A stretch of 64,000 bases of DNA. Source: Enterobacteriaceae bacterium 4M9. GTDB lineage: Bacteria > Pseudomonadota > Gammaproteobacteria > Enterobacterales > Enterobacteriaceae. Both the position numbers and the translations under genes were made by a program. The stretch covers positions 496,001 to 560,000 of the forward strand of contig JAADJJ010000001.1 in assembly GCA_010092695.1 (NCBI GenBank). Reading direction: 5' to 3'. This document shows positions 1 through 9,082 of this stretch, in pieces; positions within the stretch are counted from its first letter, which is position 1, and each line of letters opens with the position of its first letter. The notes beneath the pieces were generated by a model. The model ran no database searches. It saw only the letters and a list, made by a program, of their open reading frames with translations, and was not told the DNA's origin.

Positions 1-529
1 CAATAAACAGGTTCACCGGCAGCCACTGAAAGCCGTGTACTTTCTGGGCAACCGTATTAGGGTTAGCCAGCACGCCGAGGACAATCAGCAGCGCCAGCAG
101 CGTTTTTATGCCGACGCGCTTGACCTCAATCAGCGGTGAAAGCAGGTAAATGACCATCAGCGCAAAGAAAAACCACAGGTGATAGAACACAGGTTTTTGC
201 AGCACATAAACAAAGGATTTACTGACGCTGATGGGCGTAAACAGCCAGATGTACAGCAGCGCCACAGCGCTATAGAACACCAGGCACAGGCCGATGCGCA
301 AAAAATGTCGCCCCCTGGCGCTGCGTTCGCCAAAAAACAAATAACCGGAAATCATAAAAAACACGGGAACGCAGACGCGAGAGGCGGAGTCGAGGATATT
401 AGCTATCGTCCAGCTCGACATACTGATGCTGTCAGCGTTAGTGAGGTACCAGGTGGTGGTGTGGATGGTAATGACCATCAGACAGGCTATCCCGCGCAGA
501 TTATCTATCCAGTTAATTTTTTGCTGCAT
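1..529 (-). CDS. wecH: WecH O-acetyltransferase (partial, C-terminus outside window)
   Basis: Inner-membrane acyltransferase-3 family protein; the E. coli orthologue (YiaH/WecH) acetylates enterobacterial common antigen. The first 176 codons are visible and the rest lies left of the window. It begins MQQKINWIDNLRGIA, the usual N-terminal signature of this family, with a catalytic-type His in the following ITIHTTTW segment. Several hydrophobic helices follow (around residues 45-65, 75-95, 115-132 and 140-155). The ATG at 529 is preceded by an AGAGGAA ribosome site. It diverges from ysaB-glyQS, as in E. coli, which supports the assignment. Confidence 0.9.
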   Translation of the reverse strand, partial: MQQKINWIDNLRGIACLMVITIHTTTWYLTNADSISMSSWTIANILDSASRVCVPVFFMISGYLFFGERSARGRHFLRIGLCLVFYSAVALLYIWLFTPISVSKSFVYVLQKPVFYHLWFFFALMVIYLLSPLIEVKRVGIKTLLALLIVLGVLANPNTVAQKVHGFQWLPVNLFI

Positions 530-702
530 CAGTTCCTCTGTACTCTTTTTACCGACAACCAGTGTGACGCCTGGGCGGTGCGTCAGGCACTCGGGCCAGT
601 CCGAGTTTTGACCGCATTCACAAAATACGCTTCACTATCAGGCATTCGGCGCAAAACCGGATGCTTAAAAAACAATAATGATGGTAGCGGGTATACGACG
701 TG

Positions 703-1014
703 ATGAGACACATGATGATAGCAATACTGGCACTGGGCAGCGTTGCGCTGGCAGGCTGTGCCGCCCAGGAGCCAGATGTACCGACGAGGATTGCGCCAAA
801 AACGCCCATCAGTGCGGCGCGCACGCTGACGATGGAGCAGATGTGCAAGGATGAGGCGGCACAGCGCTACAACACCGAGGCGCAGCAGATTCAGGTGCAG
901 GGTGTTGAGGCGTTTCAGGGCAGCTATGAAATGCCAGGACGCACCGGGCGTGAAGAGGGCTTTACCTGCACCTTTGACCCTGAAGGGCAGTTCCTGCACT
1001 TGTCCATGCGCTGA
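703..1014 (+). CDS. ysaB: YsaB small lipoprotein
   Basis: Predicted lipoprotein of about 103 residues and unknown function. The N-terminus has a short hydrophobic stretch ending in the lipobox LAGC, so the mature protein would start at a lipidated Cys about 20 residues in. Position between wecH and glyQ and length match E. coli YsaB. The start is ambiguous: a GTG at 700 directly precedes the ATG at 703, and another ATG lies at 712. The mature part is soluble, with a charged TMEQMCKDEA segment. No enzymatic motif is seen. Confidence 0.8.
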   Translation: MRHMMIAILALGSVALAGCAAQEPDVPTRIAPKTPISAARTLTMEQMCKDEAAQRYNTEAQQIQVQGVEAFQGSYEMPGRTGREEGFTCTFDPEGQFLHLSMR

Positions 1015-1142
1015 AGGCGGGTGGCTTTTTCTGGCTGATGTTTCGGCAAAATTAGCTGCCTTTTCTGGCTGTATATCTGCGTTTGTGCGGGTATACTGGC
1101 CGTTTCCGTAATGATATTGCGCGTATCGCACACGAAACTATT

Positions 1143-2057
1143 ATGCAAAAGTTTGATACAAAGACCTTCCAGGGCCTGATCCTGACCTTACAGGATTACT
1201 GGGCTCGCCAGGGCTGCACCATTGTTCAACCTCTGGACATGGAAGTAGGCGCAGGCACCTCTCACCCCATGACCTGCCTGCGTGCGCTTGGCCCTGAGCC
1301 GATGGCTGCGGCTTACGTTCAGCCTTCACGCCGCCCGACCGACGGCCGCTACGGCGAAAACCCGAACCGCTTGCAGCATTACTACCAGTTCCAGGTGGTT
1401 ATCAAGCCGTCGCCGGACAACATTCAGGAGCTGTATCTCGGCTCACTGAAAGAGCTGGGTCTGGATCCGACCATTCACGATATCCGCTTTGTTGAAGACA
1501 ACTGGGAAAACCCGACGCTGGGTGCCTGGGGTCTTGGCTGGGAAGTGTGGCTCAACGGCATGGAAGTGACGCAGTTTACCTACTTCCAGCAGGTGGGTGG
1601 CCTTGAGTGTAAGCCGGTGACCGGCGAAATCACCTATGGTCTTGAGCGCCTCGCCATGTACATCCAGGGCGTGGACAGCGTGTACGACCTGGTCTGGAGC
1701 GACGGCCCGCTGGGTAAAACCACCTACGGCGACGTGTTCCACCAGAACGAAGTGGAGCAGTCCACCTACAACTTTGAATACGCCGATGTGGACTTCCTGT
1801 TCACCTGCTTTGAGCAGTACGAGAAAGAGGCCCAGCAGCTGCTGGCGCTGGAAAAACCGCTGCCGCTGCCGGCCTACGAGCGTATTCTGAAGGCGGCGCA
1901 CAGCTTTAACCTGCTCGATGCTCGCAAAGCCATTTCGGTTACCGAACGCCAGCGCTACATTCTGCGCATTCGCACGCTGACCAAAGCCGTGGCCGAAGCC
2001 TACTACGCCTCCCGCGAGGCGCTGGGCTTCCCGATGTGCAACAACAATAAGAAGTAA
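1143..2057 (+). CDS. glyQ: Glycyl-tRNA synthetase alpha subunit
   Basis: Catalytic subunit of the bacterial alpha2beta2 glycyl-tRNA synthetase, which charges tRNA-Gly in the cytoplasm. The 304-residue product is nearly identical to E. coli GlyQ throughout, starting MQKFDTKTFQGL. Upstream in-frame codons exist from a GTG at 1083, but family length and similarity place the start at ATG 1143. The class II core is visible, including GTSHPMTCLR and PTDGRYGENPNR. glyS follows after 9 bp, so the two are co-transcribed and probably translationally coupled. Confidence 0.98.
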   Translation: MQKFDTKTFQGLILTLQDYWARQGCTIVQPLDMEVGAGTSHPMTCLRALGPEPMAAAYVQPSRRPTDGRYGENPNRLQHYYQFQVVIKPSPDNIQELYLGSLKELGLDPTIHDIRFVEDNWENPTLGAWGLGWEVWLNGMEVTQFTYFQQVGGLECKPVTGEITYGLERLAMYIQGVDSVYDLVWSDGPLGKTTYGDVFHQNEVEQSTYNFEYADVDFLFTCFEQYEKEAQQLLALEKPLPLPAYERILKAAHSFNLLDARKAISVTERQRYILRIRTLTKAVAEAYYASREALGFPMCNNNKK

Positions 2058-2066
2058 GAGGCCGCC

Positions 2067-4136
2067 ATGTCTGAGAATACTTTTTTGGTGGAGATTGGCA
2101 CCGAAGAGCTGCCACCGAAAGCACTACGCAGCCTGGCTGAATCCTTTGCTGCTAACTTTACCGCTGAACTGGACGGCGCGGGCATTGCCCACGGCGACGT
2201 GCAGTGGTTTGCCGCTCCGCGCCGCCTGGCGCTGAAAGTGGCAAAACTGGCCGCCGCGCAGCCTGACCGCGTGGTGGAAAAACGCGGCCCGGCTATCGCC
2301 CAGGCGTTTGACGCCGACGGCAAACCGAGCAAAGCGGCCGAAGGCTGGGCGCGCGGCTGTGGTATCACCGTTGACCAGGCCGAGCGCATGGTCACCGACA
2401 AAGGCGAGTGGCTGCTGTACCGCGCTAACGTGCAGGGCGAAAGCAGCGACGCGCTGCTGCCGGACATGGTCAGCCGCGCGCTGGCAAAACTGCCCATTCC
2501 TAAGCTGATGCGCTGGGGTGCCTCCGACGTACACTTTGTGCGTCCGGTTCACACGGTTACGCTGCTGCTGGGCGATAAACTGCTGCCTGCTACCGTGCTG
2601 GGAATTGCCTCTGACCGCGTGATTCGCGGCCATCGCTTTATGGGCGAGCCGTCTTTCACCATTGATAACGCCGACCAGTACCCGCAGATTCTGCTGGAGC
2701 GCGGCAAAGTGATGGCTGACTACGACGCCCGTAAGGCACAGATCAAGGCAGCGGCTGAAGAAGCTGCGCGCCAGATTGGTGGCAAAGCTGATTTGGGCGA
2801 CAGTCTGCTTGAAGAAGTGACCTCGCTGGTGGAATGGCCGGTGGTGCTGACGGCGAAATTCGAAGAGAAATTCCTCGCCGTGCCTGCCGAAGCGCTGGTG
2901 TACACCATGAAGGGCGACCAGAAGTACTTCCCGGTGTACGGCAATGACGGCAACCTGCTGCCAAACTTTATCTTTGTTGCCAACATTGACTCCAAAGACC
3001 CGCAGCAGATCATCTCCGGTAACGAGAAAGTGGTGCGCCCGCGCCTGGCCGACGCCGAATTCTTCTTTAACACCGACCGCAAAAAACGCCTTGAAGATAA
3101 CCTGCCGCGCCTGCAAACCGTGCTGTTCCAGCAGCAGCTGGGTACGCTGCGCGACAAAACTGACCGCATTGAAGCGCTGTCTGGCTGGATTGCGCGTGAA
3201 ATCGGTGCAGACGTGAACCACGCGACCCGCGCGGGTCTGCTGTCTAAGTGCGATCTCATGACCAACATGGTGTTTGAATTCACCGACACCCAGGGTGTGA
3301 TGGGGATGCACTACGCGCGTCACGACGGCGAAGCCGAAGACGTGGCGCTGGCGCTGAACGAGCAGTACATGCCGCGCTTTGCCGGTGACGAGCTGCCGTC
3401 AAGCCTGGTCTCCTGCGCGGTGGCGATTGCCGATAAAATGGATACCCTCGCGGGCATCTTTGGCATTGGTCAGCATCCGAAGGGTGACAAAGACCCGTTC
3501 GCGCTGCGCCGTGCCGCGCTCGGCGTGCTGCGTATTATTGTCGAGAAGAACCTGCCGCTCGATTTGCAGACGCTGACCGCTGAAGCAGTGCGCCTGTACG
3601 GCGACAAGCTCACCAATGGCAACGTTATCGACGATGTTATCGACTTTATGCTCGGCCGCTTCCGCGCCTGGTATCAGGAAGAGGGCCACGCCGTGGATAC
3701 TATCCAGGCGGTGCTGGCACGTCGTCCGACCCGCCCGGCGGACTTTGACGCGCGCGTGAAGGCGGTAACGCACTTTCGCACGTTGGAAGCCGCTGCCGCG
3801 CTGGCTGCGGCCAACAAGCGTGTGTCCAATATTCTTGCCAAGTCCAGCGAGCCGCTGAACGAGCGCGTTCAGGCTTCGGTACTCAAAGAGAACGAGGAAA
3901 TTCGCCTGGCAATGCAGGTGACCGCGCTACGCGATAAGCTGGCGCCGTACTACGCCGAAGGCCGCTACCAGGAAGCGCTGGTGGAACTGGCGAACCTGCG
4001 CGAGCCGGTGGACGAGTTCTTTGACAAGGTGATGGTTAACGCCGACGACAAAGACCTGCGAATCAACCGCCTGACGCTGCTGGCGAACCTGCGCGAACTG
4101 TTCCTGCAAGCGGCAGATATCTCTCTGCTCCAGTAA
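2067..4136 (+). CDS. glyS: Glycyl-tRNA synthetase beta subunit
   Basis: Beta subunit (689 residues, the usual length) of the heterotetrameric glycyl-tRNA synthetase; it contributes to tRNA recognition. It opens MSENTFLVEIGTEELPPKAL, the conserved start of the family. The central HD-like part and C-terminal DALR-type anticodon-binding part are collinear with E. coli GlyS. An RBS (GAGGCCGCC context) sits just upstream. It is the last gene of the ysaB/glyQS cluster, followed by a strong intrinsic terminator. Confidence 0.98.
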   Translation: MSENTFLVEIGTEELPPKALRSLAESFAANFTAELDGAGIAHGDVQWFAAPRRLALKVAKLAAAQPDRVVEKRGPAIAQAFDADGKPSKAAEGWARGCGITVDQAERMVTDKGEWLLYRANVQGESSDALLPDMVSRALAKLPIPKLMRWGASDVHFVRPVHTVTLLLGDKLLPATVLGIASDRVIRGHRFMGEPSFTIDNADQYPQILLERGKVMADYDARKAQIKAAAEEAARQIGGKADLGDSLLEEVTSLVEWPVVLTAKFEEKFLAVPAEALVYTMKGDQKYFPVYGNDGNLLPNFIFVANIDSKDPQQIISGNEKVVRPRLADAEFFFNTDRKKRLEDNLPRLQTVLFQQQLGTLRDKTDRIEALSGWIAREIGADVNHATRAGLLSKCDLMTNMVFEFTDTQGVMGMHYARHDGEAEDVALALNEQYMPRFAGDELPSSLVSCAVAIADKMDTLAGIFGIGQHPKGDKDPFALRRAALGVLRIIVEKNLPLDLQTLTAEAVRLYGDKLTNGNVIDDVIDFMLGRFRAWYQEEGHAVDTIQAVLARRPTRPADFDARVKAVTHFRTLEAAAALAAANKRVSNILAKSSEPLNERVQASVLKENEEIRLAMQVTALRDKLAPYYAEGRYQEALVELANLREPVDEFFDKVMVNADDKDLRINRLTLLANLRELFLQAADISLLQ

Positions 4137-4154
4137 CGGTTGTTCTTGCATGTG

Positions 4155-4183
4155 AAAACGGCTCCCTTTGGGAGCCGTTTTTT
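4155..4183 (+). terminator. Intrinsic terminator of glyQS
   Basis: A perfect 12-bp stem (4155-4166 with 4170-4181), a TTT loop and a T run, starting 18 bp after the glyS stop. The A run on the left arm means it could also act for the convergent ascG. Confidence 0.92.
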
Positions 4184-4278
4184 ATTGCCTGTCTGTTTCA
4201 GCAAGCCTTACATTGATATCGACGGGTTTGGTGCTATTTTGTGAATGATGGCGGCATTTTTACGTTTATTCGCGCGCG

Positions 4279-5298
4279 TTATGGCGAGTAAAACGGCCCG
4301 TTTGCCACCGATTCACGCAAAATAAGCTCGCCCGTAAAAGCCGAGCTTGCGCTAAATTCCCCGCCATCGAGCATAAACAGCAGTTTGTTAATGGTGTCTT
4401 TCACCATCTCGGTCACCGGCACTTTCACGCTTGAGAGCGATGGCACGGTAAACGGCGCGGTGGGAATGTCATCAAAGCCCATCACCGACACCTGCGCTGG
4501 CAGCATAAACCCGGCGTCGTGCAGGCGCTTAATGGCGCCGGTTGCCATATTGTCATTACTGGCGACCAGGGCGCTGAACGGCGCACCGCTGTTCAGAAGC
4601 TGTGATACGGCCTCGGCACCGCTTTGCGGCGTCCATTTTCCTTCAACAATAAGTCGCTCATTGAGCGCGATGGCATGCTTTGCCAGCGCGTCTTTATAGC
4701 CAGATAAGCGTTCGACGGCGGTCGGTGAGCCATATGCGCCGGTAATAAACGCAATATCACGATGGCCGCGCACAATCAGTTGTTCTACCGCTGCCTGACT
4801 TGCGGCACGATGATCGGCAAAAATGCAGTGGCTGACGTTTTTGCGCAGCCTGCGGTTGAGCACCATGATCGGTTGGCGGTGGCTCATGACAATCTCATCC
4901 AGTTCGTCGGCGCTGAGAAAACGCGGATAAATCACCACCGCGTCGCAGCGTAAATCGAGCAGAAACTCAATGGCTTCACGCTCCTGGGTGGCGCTGTGTT
5001 TCCCGTCAGCCAGCAGCAACTGGCGGCCGTGTTCTTCAGTCATGTGTGCCGCATGGGCGAGCAGTTCGCTAAAGTAGCTGCCGTTATACAGTGTATTGGT
5101 CATCACCAGGCCAATGGTCTGCGACTGCTGCGTTGCCAGCTGGCGCGCCAGTAGGTTCGGGCGGTAACCGCTTTCTTCAATGGCTTTAAATACCCGCTCG
5201 CGCGCCGCTTTACCCACATAGCCTTTCCCGGACAGCACCCGAGAGACGGTGGCTTTCGATACGCCTGCGAGCTGTGCCACTTCCTGCATGGTTGTCAT
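4279..5298 (-). CDS. ascG: AscG-like LacI-family repressor of the beta-glucoside operon
   Basis: LacI/GalR-family repressor of 339 residues, strongly similar to E. coli AscG along its length. The N-terminal helix-turn-helix (MTTMQEVAQLAGVSKATVSR) and hinge (YRPNLLARQLA) are intact. The periplasmic-binding-like effector domain follows, with typical SALVASNDNMA and SVMGFDDIP segments. The start was set at 5298 because the family begins MTTM; an in-frame ATG at 5331 would add 11 unusual residues. It is divergent from ascFB, and a CCGG-centred operator lies between them, so autorepression and repression of ascFB are likely. Confidence 0.93.
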   Translation of the reverse strand: MTTMQEVAQLAGVSKATVSRVLSGKGYVGKAARERVFKAIEESGYRPNLLARQLATQQSQTIGLVMTNTLYNGSYFSELLAHAAHMTEEHGRQLLLADGKHSATQEREAIEFLLDLRCDAVVIYPRFLSADELDEIVMSHRQPIMVLNRRLRKNVSHCIFADHRAASQAAVEQLIVRGHRDIAFITGAYGSPTAVERLSGYKDALAKHAIALNERLIVEGKWTPQSGAEAVSQLLNSGAPFSALVASNDNMATGAIKRLHDAGFMLPAQVSVMGFDDIPTAPFTVPSLSSVKVPVTEMVKDTINKLLFMLDGGEFSASSAFTGELILRESVANGPFYSP

Positions 5299-5480
5299 TT
5301 TCGGTTCGCCTGCCTTATCCAAACTGCGCAACAGTTTACTTCAGCAGTCATGCTTTTTCAGCCGCTGCGCGCAGGGAAATCCCGTGCGGCATTAACAGGA
5401 ATGGCGATCTGAATCACGAATATCAAACAATGTTTGCAGGTATTTGTTGTCAGGTTTGAATAATATATTCATGATTTTGT

Positions 5481-5493
5481 GGAACCGGTTTCC
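5481..5493. promoter_or_regulatory. Probable AscG operator
   Basis: GGAACCGGTTTCC, a near-perfect palindrome around the CCGG centre typical of LacI/GalR operators, lies in the ascG-ascF intergenic region about 120 bp before ascF. A second dyad, CAAACAATGTTTG, lies near 5424-5436. The link to AscG is inferred from position and family. Confidence 0.65.
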
Positions 5494-5612
5494 TGTTTTG
5501 GATTGACCCGCAACGATAAAGCCGCGACAGACGGCATGAGCGGGTCGCTAAAACCTCACAGTCTGCGTAAGCATTGCGCAGCGGTATCCCTACACAGAGA
5601 AGAAACAGTCCC

Positions 5613-7076
5613 ATGCCAAAAAATTATGCTGCGGTATCCACTGCCATTATTGAGGCGCTGGGTGGCGCGCAGAACATCGATGCCGTTACCCATTGCATGA
5701 CGCGCCTGCGCTTTGTGCTCAAAAACCCTGAGCAGGCCGATGCTGCCACCCTTAAGGCCATCAACGGCGTGCTCGGCGTGGTGCAAAGTGATAACCAGTG
5801 CCAGGTCATCATTGGCAATACCGTGGGCGCGGCCTTTGCCGAGGTGCTCAAGCAGTTGCCGAATCAGGCAGCCCCGGACACGGGGAATAACGCGCCAGTT
5901 AAAGGCAGGCTGACGCTGCGGCGCATCGGCGCGGGCATTCTCGATGCGCTGATTGGCACCATGTCGCCGCTCATCCCGGCCATTATCGGCGGCTCGATGG
6001 TGAAGCTGCTGGCGATGATTCTGGAGATGTCCGGCGTGCTGGAAAAGGGCACCTCGACGCTGGTTATTCTCAACGTGATTGGCGATGGCGCGTTTTTCTT
6101 CCTGCCGATTATGGTGGCGGCCTCGGCGGCGATTAAGTTCAAAACCAACATGTCGCTCGCGATAGCCATTGCGGGCGTGCTGGTGCATCCGAGCTTCATT
6201 GAACTGATGAGCAAAGCCGCCGCGGGCGAAGCGGTGACCTTTGCGTATGTTCCGGTGACGGCGGTCAAGTACACCTACACGGTGATCCCGGCGCTGTGTA
6301 TGACCTGGATCCTGTCGTGGATTGAGAAAGGTATTGACCGTATTACGCCTGCGGTGACCAAAAACTTCCTTAAGCCAATGCTGATTGTGCTGGTCGCCGC
6401 GCCAGTTGCGATTGTGCTGATTGGTCCGCTTGGCATCTGGATTGGTAGCGGCATTTCGGCGCTGGTGTACACCATTCACGGCTATCTCGGCTGGCTGTCG
6501 GTGGCGATTATGGGCGCGCTGTGGCCGCTGCTGGTGATGACCGGCATGCACCGCGTGTTCACGCCGACCATTATTCAGACCATTGCCGAGACCGGCAAAG
6601 AGGGCATGGTGATGCCGTCAGAAATCGGTGCCAACCTGTCGCTCGGCGGGTCGTCGCTGGCGGTGGCGGTACGCACTAAAAACCCGGAACTACGCCAGAC
6701 GGCGCTGGCTGCGGCGGCCTCGGCCATTGTCGCCGGCATTTCAGAACCTGCGCTCTACGGTGTGGCGGTGCGCCTCAAACGCCCACTGATAGCGAGCCTG
6801 ATTAGCGGCTTTATCTGTGGTGCGGTTGCGGGCATTGGCGGGCTTGCCAGCCATTCGATGGCATCGCCAGGGCTGTTTACCAGCGTGCAATTCTTTGACC
6901 CGGCTAATCCGGTCACCGTGCTGTGGGTGATTGGCGTGATGGTGCTGGCAGTGGTGCTCTCCTTTGTGCTCACGCTGATTTTAGGATTTGAAGATATTCC
7001 GGCAGATGCGCCAGACGCGGTGAAAAAGCCGCAGGCACAGCCCGCCGCGGCCACGGTCCGTGCGGCGCAGCCCTAA
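5613..7076 (+). CDS. ascF: PTS beta-glucoside (arbutin/cellobiose/salicin) EIIBC component
   Basis: Membrane permease of the phosphotransferase system that imports and phosphorylates aryl-beta-glucosides or cellobiose. The 487 residues match AscF length. An N-terminal EIIB domain has the phospho-accepting Cys28 in AVTHCMTRLRF. A hydrophobic EIIC domain follows from about residue 100, with multiple membrane segments. No EIIA domain is present, as in AscF, so the EIIA must come from elsewhere (Crr in E. coli). The start at 5613 has a GAGAAG RBS. It is followed 16 bp later by ascB and forms one operon with it. Confidence 0.93.
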   Translation: MPKNYAAVSTAIIEALGGAQNIDAVTHCMTRLRFVLKNPEQADAATLKAINGVLGVVQSDNQCQVIIGNTVGAAFAEVLKQLPNQAAPDTGNNAPVKGRLTLRRIGAGILDALIGTMSPLIPAIIGGSMVKLLAMILEMSGVLEKGTSTLVILNVIGDGAFFFLPIMVAASAAIKFKTNMSLAIAIAGVLVHPSFIELMSKAAAGEAVTFAYVPVTAVKYTYTVIPALCMTWILSWIEKGIDRITPAVTKNFLKPMLIVLVAAPVAIVLIGPLGIWIGSGISALVYTIHGYLGWLSVAIMGALWPLLVMTGMHRVFTPTIIQTIAETGKEGMVMPSEIGANLSLGGSSLAVAVRTKNPELRQTALAAAASAIVAGISEPALYGVAVRLKRPLIASLISGFICGAVAGIGGLASHSMASPGLFTSVQFFDPANPVTVLWVIGVMVLAVVLSFVLTLILGFEDIPADAPDAVKKPQAQPAAATVRAAQP

Positions 7077-7092
7077 ATTGAAGAGGTTAGAA

Positions 7093-8523
7093 ATGTCACA
7101 AACGAGATTCCCTGCGGGGTTTTTATGGGGCGGGGCTCTGGCAGCCAACCAGGCCGAAGGCGCGTATCTTGCCGGTGGCAAGGGCCTGACCACGGTGGAC
7201 ATGATCCCTCACGGTCCACAGCGCCTGGCGGTAAAGCTGGGGCTGGAAAAGCGCTTTGCGCTGCGCGACGATGAGTTTTACCCAAGCCACGAGGCGATCG
7301 ATTTTTACCATCGCTACAAAGAAGACATCGCGCTGATGGCAGAAATGGGCTTTAAAGTGTTTCGCACCTCCATTGCCTGGAGCCGCCTGTATCCCAACGG
7401 CGACGAAGTCACGCCCAACGAAGACGGCATTGCGTTTTACCGCGCGGTTTTTGAAGAGTGCCGCCGCTACGGCATTGAACCGCTGGTGACGCTGTGCCAC
7501 TTCGACGTGCCGATGCATCTTGTGACCGAATACGGCTCCTGGCGTAATCGCAAAATGATTGCGTTTTTCACCCGTTACGCGCGCACCTGTTTTGAGGCGT
7601 TTGACGGCCTGGTGAAATACTGGCTGACCTTTAATGAAATCAATATCCTGCTGCACAGCCCGTTTTCAGGTGCCGGGCTGGCGTTTGATGAAGGCGAAAA
7701 CCACGAGCAGGTGAAGTACCAGGCCGCGCACCACGAGCTGGTTGCCAGCGCGCTGGCGACAAAAATTGCCCATGACGTGAACCCGCAAAACCAGGTTGGC
7801 TGCATGCTGGCAGGCGGCAATTTTTATCCTTATTCCTGCAAGCCGCAGGACGTGTGGGCGGCGCTGGAAAAAGACAGAGAAAACCTGTTTTTCATCGACG
7901 TGCAGGCGCGCGGTGCCTATCCGGCCTGGACGGCGCGCCTGTTCGCTGAAAAGGGCGTTAGTGTAGAAATGGCAGCAGAAGACGCCGACATCCTGAAAAA
8001 TACCGTCGATTTCGTCTCATTTAGCTATTACGCCTCGCGCTGTGCATCAGCCGATATGAATGACGGCAACAGCAGCGCGGCCAACGTGGTGAAGTCGCTG
8101 AAAAACCCGTGGATTGAACAGAGCCAGTGGGGCTGGGGCATCGACCCGCTGGGGCTGCGCATCACCATGAATATGATGTACGACCGCTACCAGAAGCCGC
8201 TGTTTCTGGTGGAAAACGGACTGGGCGCGCACGATGACATCGACAGCGACGGGCAAATTCATGACGATTACCGCATTAGCTACCTGCGTGAGCACATCAA
8301 CGCCATGGCCGAGGCCATTGCCGACGGTGTAAAGCTTATGGGCTACACCAGCTGGGGCTGCATTGATTTGGTATCAGCCTCGACCGGCGAGATGAGCAAA
8401 CGCTATGGCTTTGTTTATGTCGATCGTAACGATGACGGCAGCGGCACGCTGGCGCGGCGTAAAAAGAAATCGTTCGCGTGGTATAAGCAAGTGATTGCCA
8501 GTAACGGCGAGGACATGGGTTAA
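7093..8523 (+). CDS. ascB: 6-phospho-beta-glucosidase (GH1)
   Basis: Cytoplasmic family GH1 hydrolase that splits the phosphorylated beta-glucoside delivered by AscF into glucose-6-phosphate and the aglycone. The protein has 476 residues, near AscB length. The acid/base Glu182 lies in TFNEIN, the nucleophile Glu374 in LVENGLG, and the N-terminal FLWGGALAANQAEGA signature is intact. ATG 7093 follows an AGAGG site with 7-base spacing. A GTG at 7060 inside ascF is in frame but unlikely as the start. Confidence 0.95.
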   Translation: MSQTRFPAGFLWGGALAANQAEGAYLAGGKGLTTVDMIPHGPQRLAVKLGLEKRFALRDDEFYPSHEAIDFYHRYKEDIALMAEMGFKVFRTSIAWSRLYPNGDEVTPNEDGIAFYRAVFEECRRYGIEPLVTLCHFDVPMHLVTEYGSWRNRKMIAFFTRYARTCFEAFDGLVKYWLTFNEINILLHSPFSGAGLAFDEGENHEQVKYQAAHHELVASALATKIAHDVNPQNQVGCMLAGGNFYPYSCKPQDVWAALEKDRENLFFIDVQARGAYPAWTARLFAEKGVSVEMAAEDADILKNTVDFVSFSYYASRCASADMNDGNSSAANVVKSLKNPWIEQSQWGWGIDPLGLRITMNMMYDRYQKPLFLVENGLGAHDDIDSDGQIHDDYRISYLREHINAMAEAIADGVKLMGYTSWGCIDLVSASTGEMSKRYGFVYVDRNDDGSGTLARRKKKSFAWYKQVIASNGEDMG

Positions 8524-8530
8524 GCAAAGT

Positions 8531-8557
8531 GGCACAACCGCCGGTTGGGGTTGTGCC
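8531..8557. terminator. Hairpin between convergent ascB and yiaG
   Basis: A 9-bp perfect inverted repeat, GGCACAACC / GGTTGTGCC, with a 9-base loop, lies in the 45-bp gap between two convergent genes. No long T run follows on either strand, so intrinsic termination is only a possible role. Confidence 0.45.
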
Positions 8558-8568
8558 GCCTGAAGACA

Positions 8569-8847
8569 TCATTCCATCAACTGTTTACTCAGCCGCGGGT
8601 TTGCCTGCAGCAGGCGCAGCAGCTTCAGCTCTGCGCCAGACGGCCTGACGCGGCGCGCGGTCCATTCTCTTACTGTGCTTAGGCTCACGCCCATAATCTG
8701 GGCAAACTCATGGTCTTCAAGCCCTGTGCTGTCGCGCAGCGCCATAAATTCGGCAAAGGCATCGGATCCGATAGTGCGTTCCGATTTCTTAAAAACGATA
8801 CATTCCAGGTTATTCAGCAACTCAGAGACAGGGTCTTTCAATTCCAT
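8569..8847 (-). CDS. yiaG: YiaG-like XRE-type HTH regulator
   Basis: Small DNA-binding protein of 92 residues with one helix-turn-helix (LEDHEFAQIMGVSLSTVREW, then ARRVRPSGAELK). It resembles E. coli YiaG over its whole length, including the MELKDPVSELL start and SKQLME end. Its target is unknown. The layout also resembles antitoxins of HigA/MqsA type, but no toxin-like gene adjoins it. It stands alone, convergent with ascB. Confidence 0.87.
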   Translation of the reverse strand: MELKDPVSELLNNLECIVFKKSERTIGSDAFAEFMALRDSTGLEDHEFAQIMGVSLSTVREWTARRVRPSGAELKLLRLLQANPRLSKQLME

Positions 8848-9045
8848 GAGAACTCCTTAATGACTTTACACAGCAGAGGAGCAAAGCGGTGAAGGTGTTC
8901 GTCCGCTTCCGGTTCGCCAGAATGGGCGAAAGTAATATGTTTAAGGATAGTTCTTAAGTAACAGTCTGGCAGGCGAAGAGAGTGACCTATTGTGCTTCAA
9001 CACGGCGGGGCGTTAATAATCGACTGAAAACAGAGGTAATATTTC

Positions 9046-9077
9046 TGAAAAAAACCGGCGGCAGACACCGCCGGTTT
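9046..9077 (-). terminator. Terminator of the MFS transporter gene
   Basis: A perfect 10-bp stem (9052-9061 with 9068-9077) with a 6-base loop. Reading on the minus strand it is followed by a run of six or more T residues, and it begins 6 bp after the transporter stop. Confidence 0.9.
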
Positions 9078-9082
9078 GTAGG

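Noticed and set aside
1083..1142. N-terminal extension of GlyQ from GTG 1083
   Set aside because: Family length and similarity start at MQKFD; the extension is not conserved.
2124..3323. 399-codon minus-strand ORF opposite glyS, and similar long antisense ORFs opposite dppA and bcsA
   Set aside because: Frame shadows of GC-rich conserved genes. The sense genes are certain and the antisense products have no features of real proteins.
8569..8847. YiaG as antitoxin of a toxin-antitoxin pair
   Set aside because: No toxin-sized partner ORF with a ribosome site lies on either side. Whole-length similarity to YiaG is the simpler reading.
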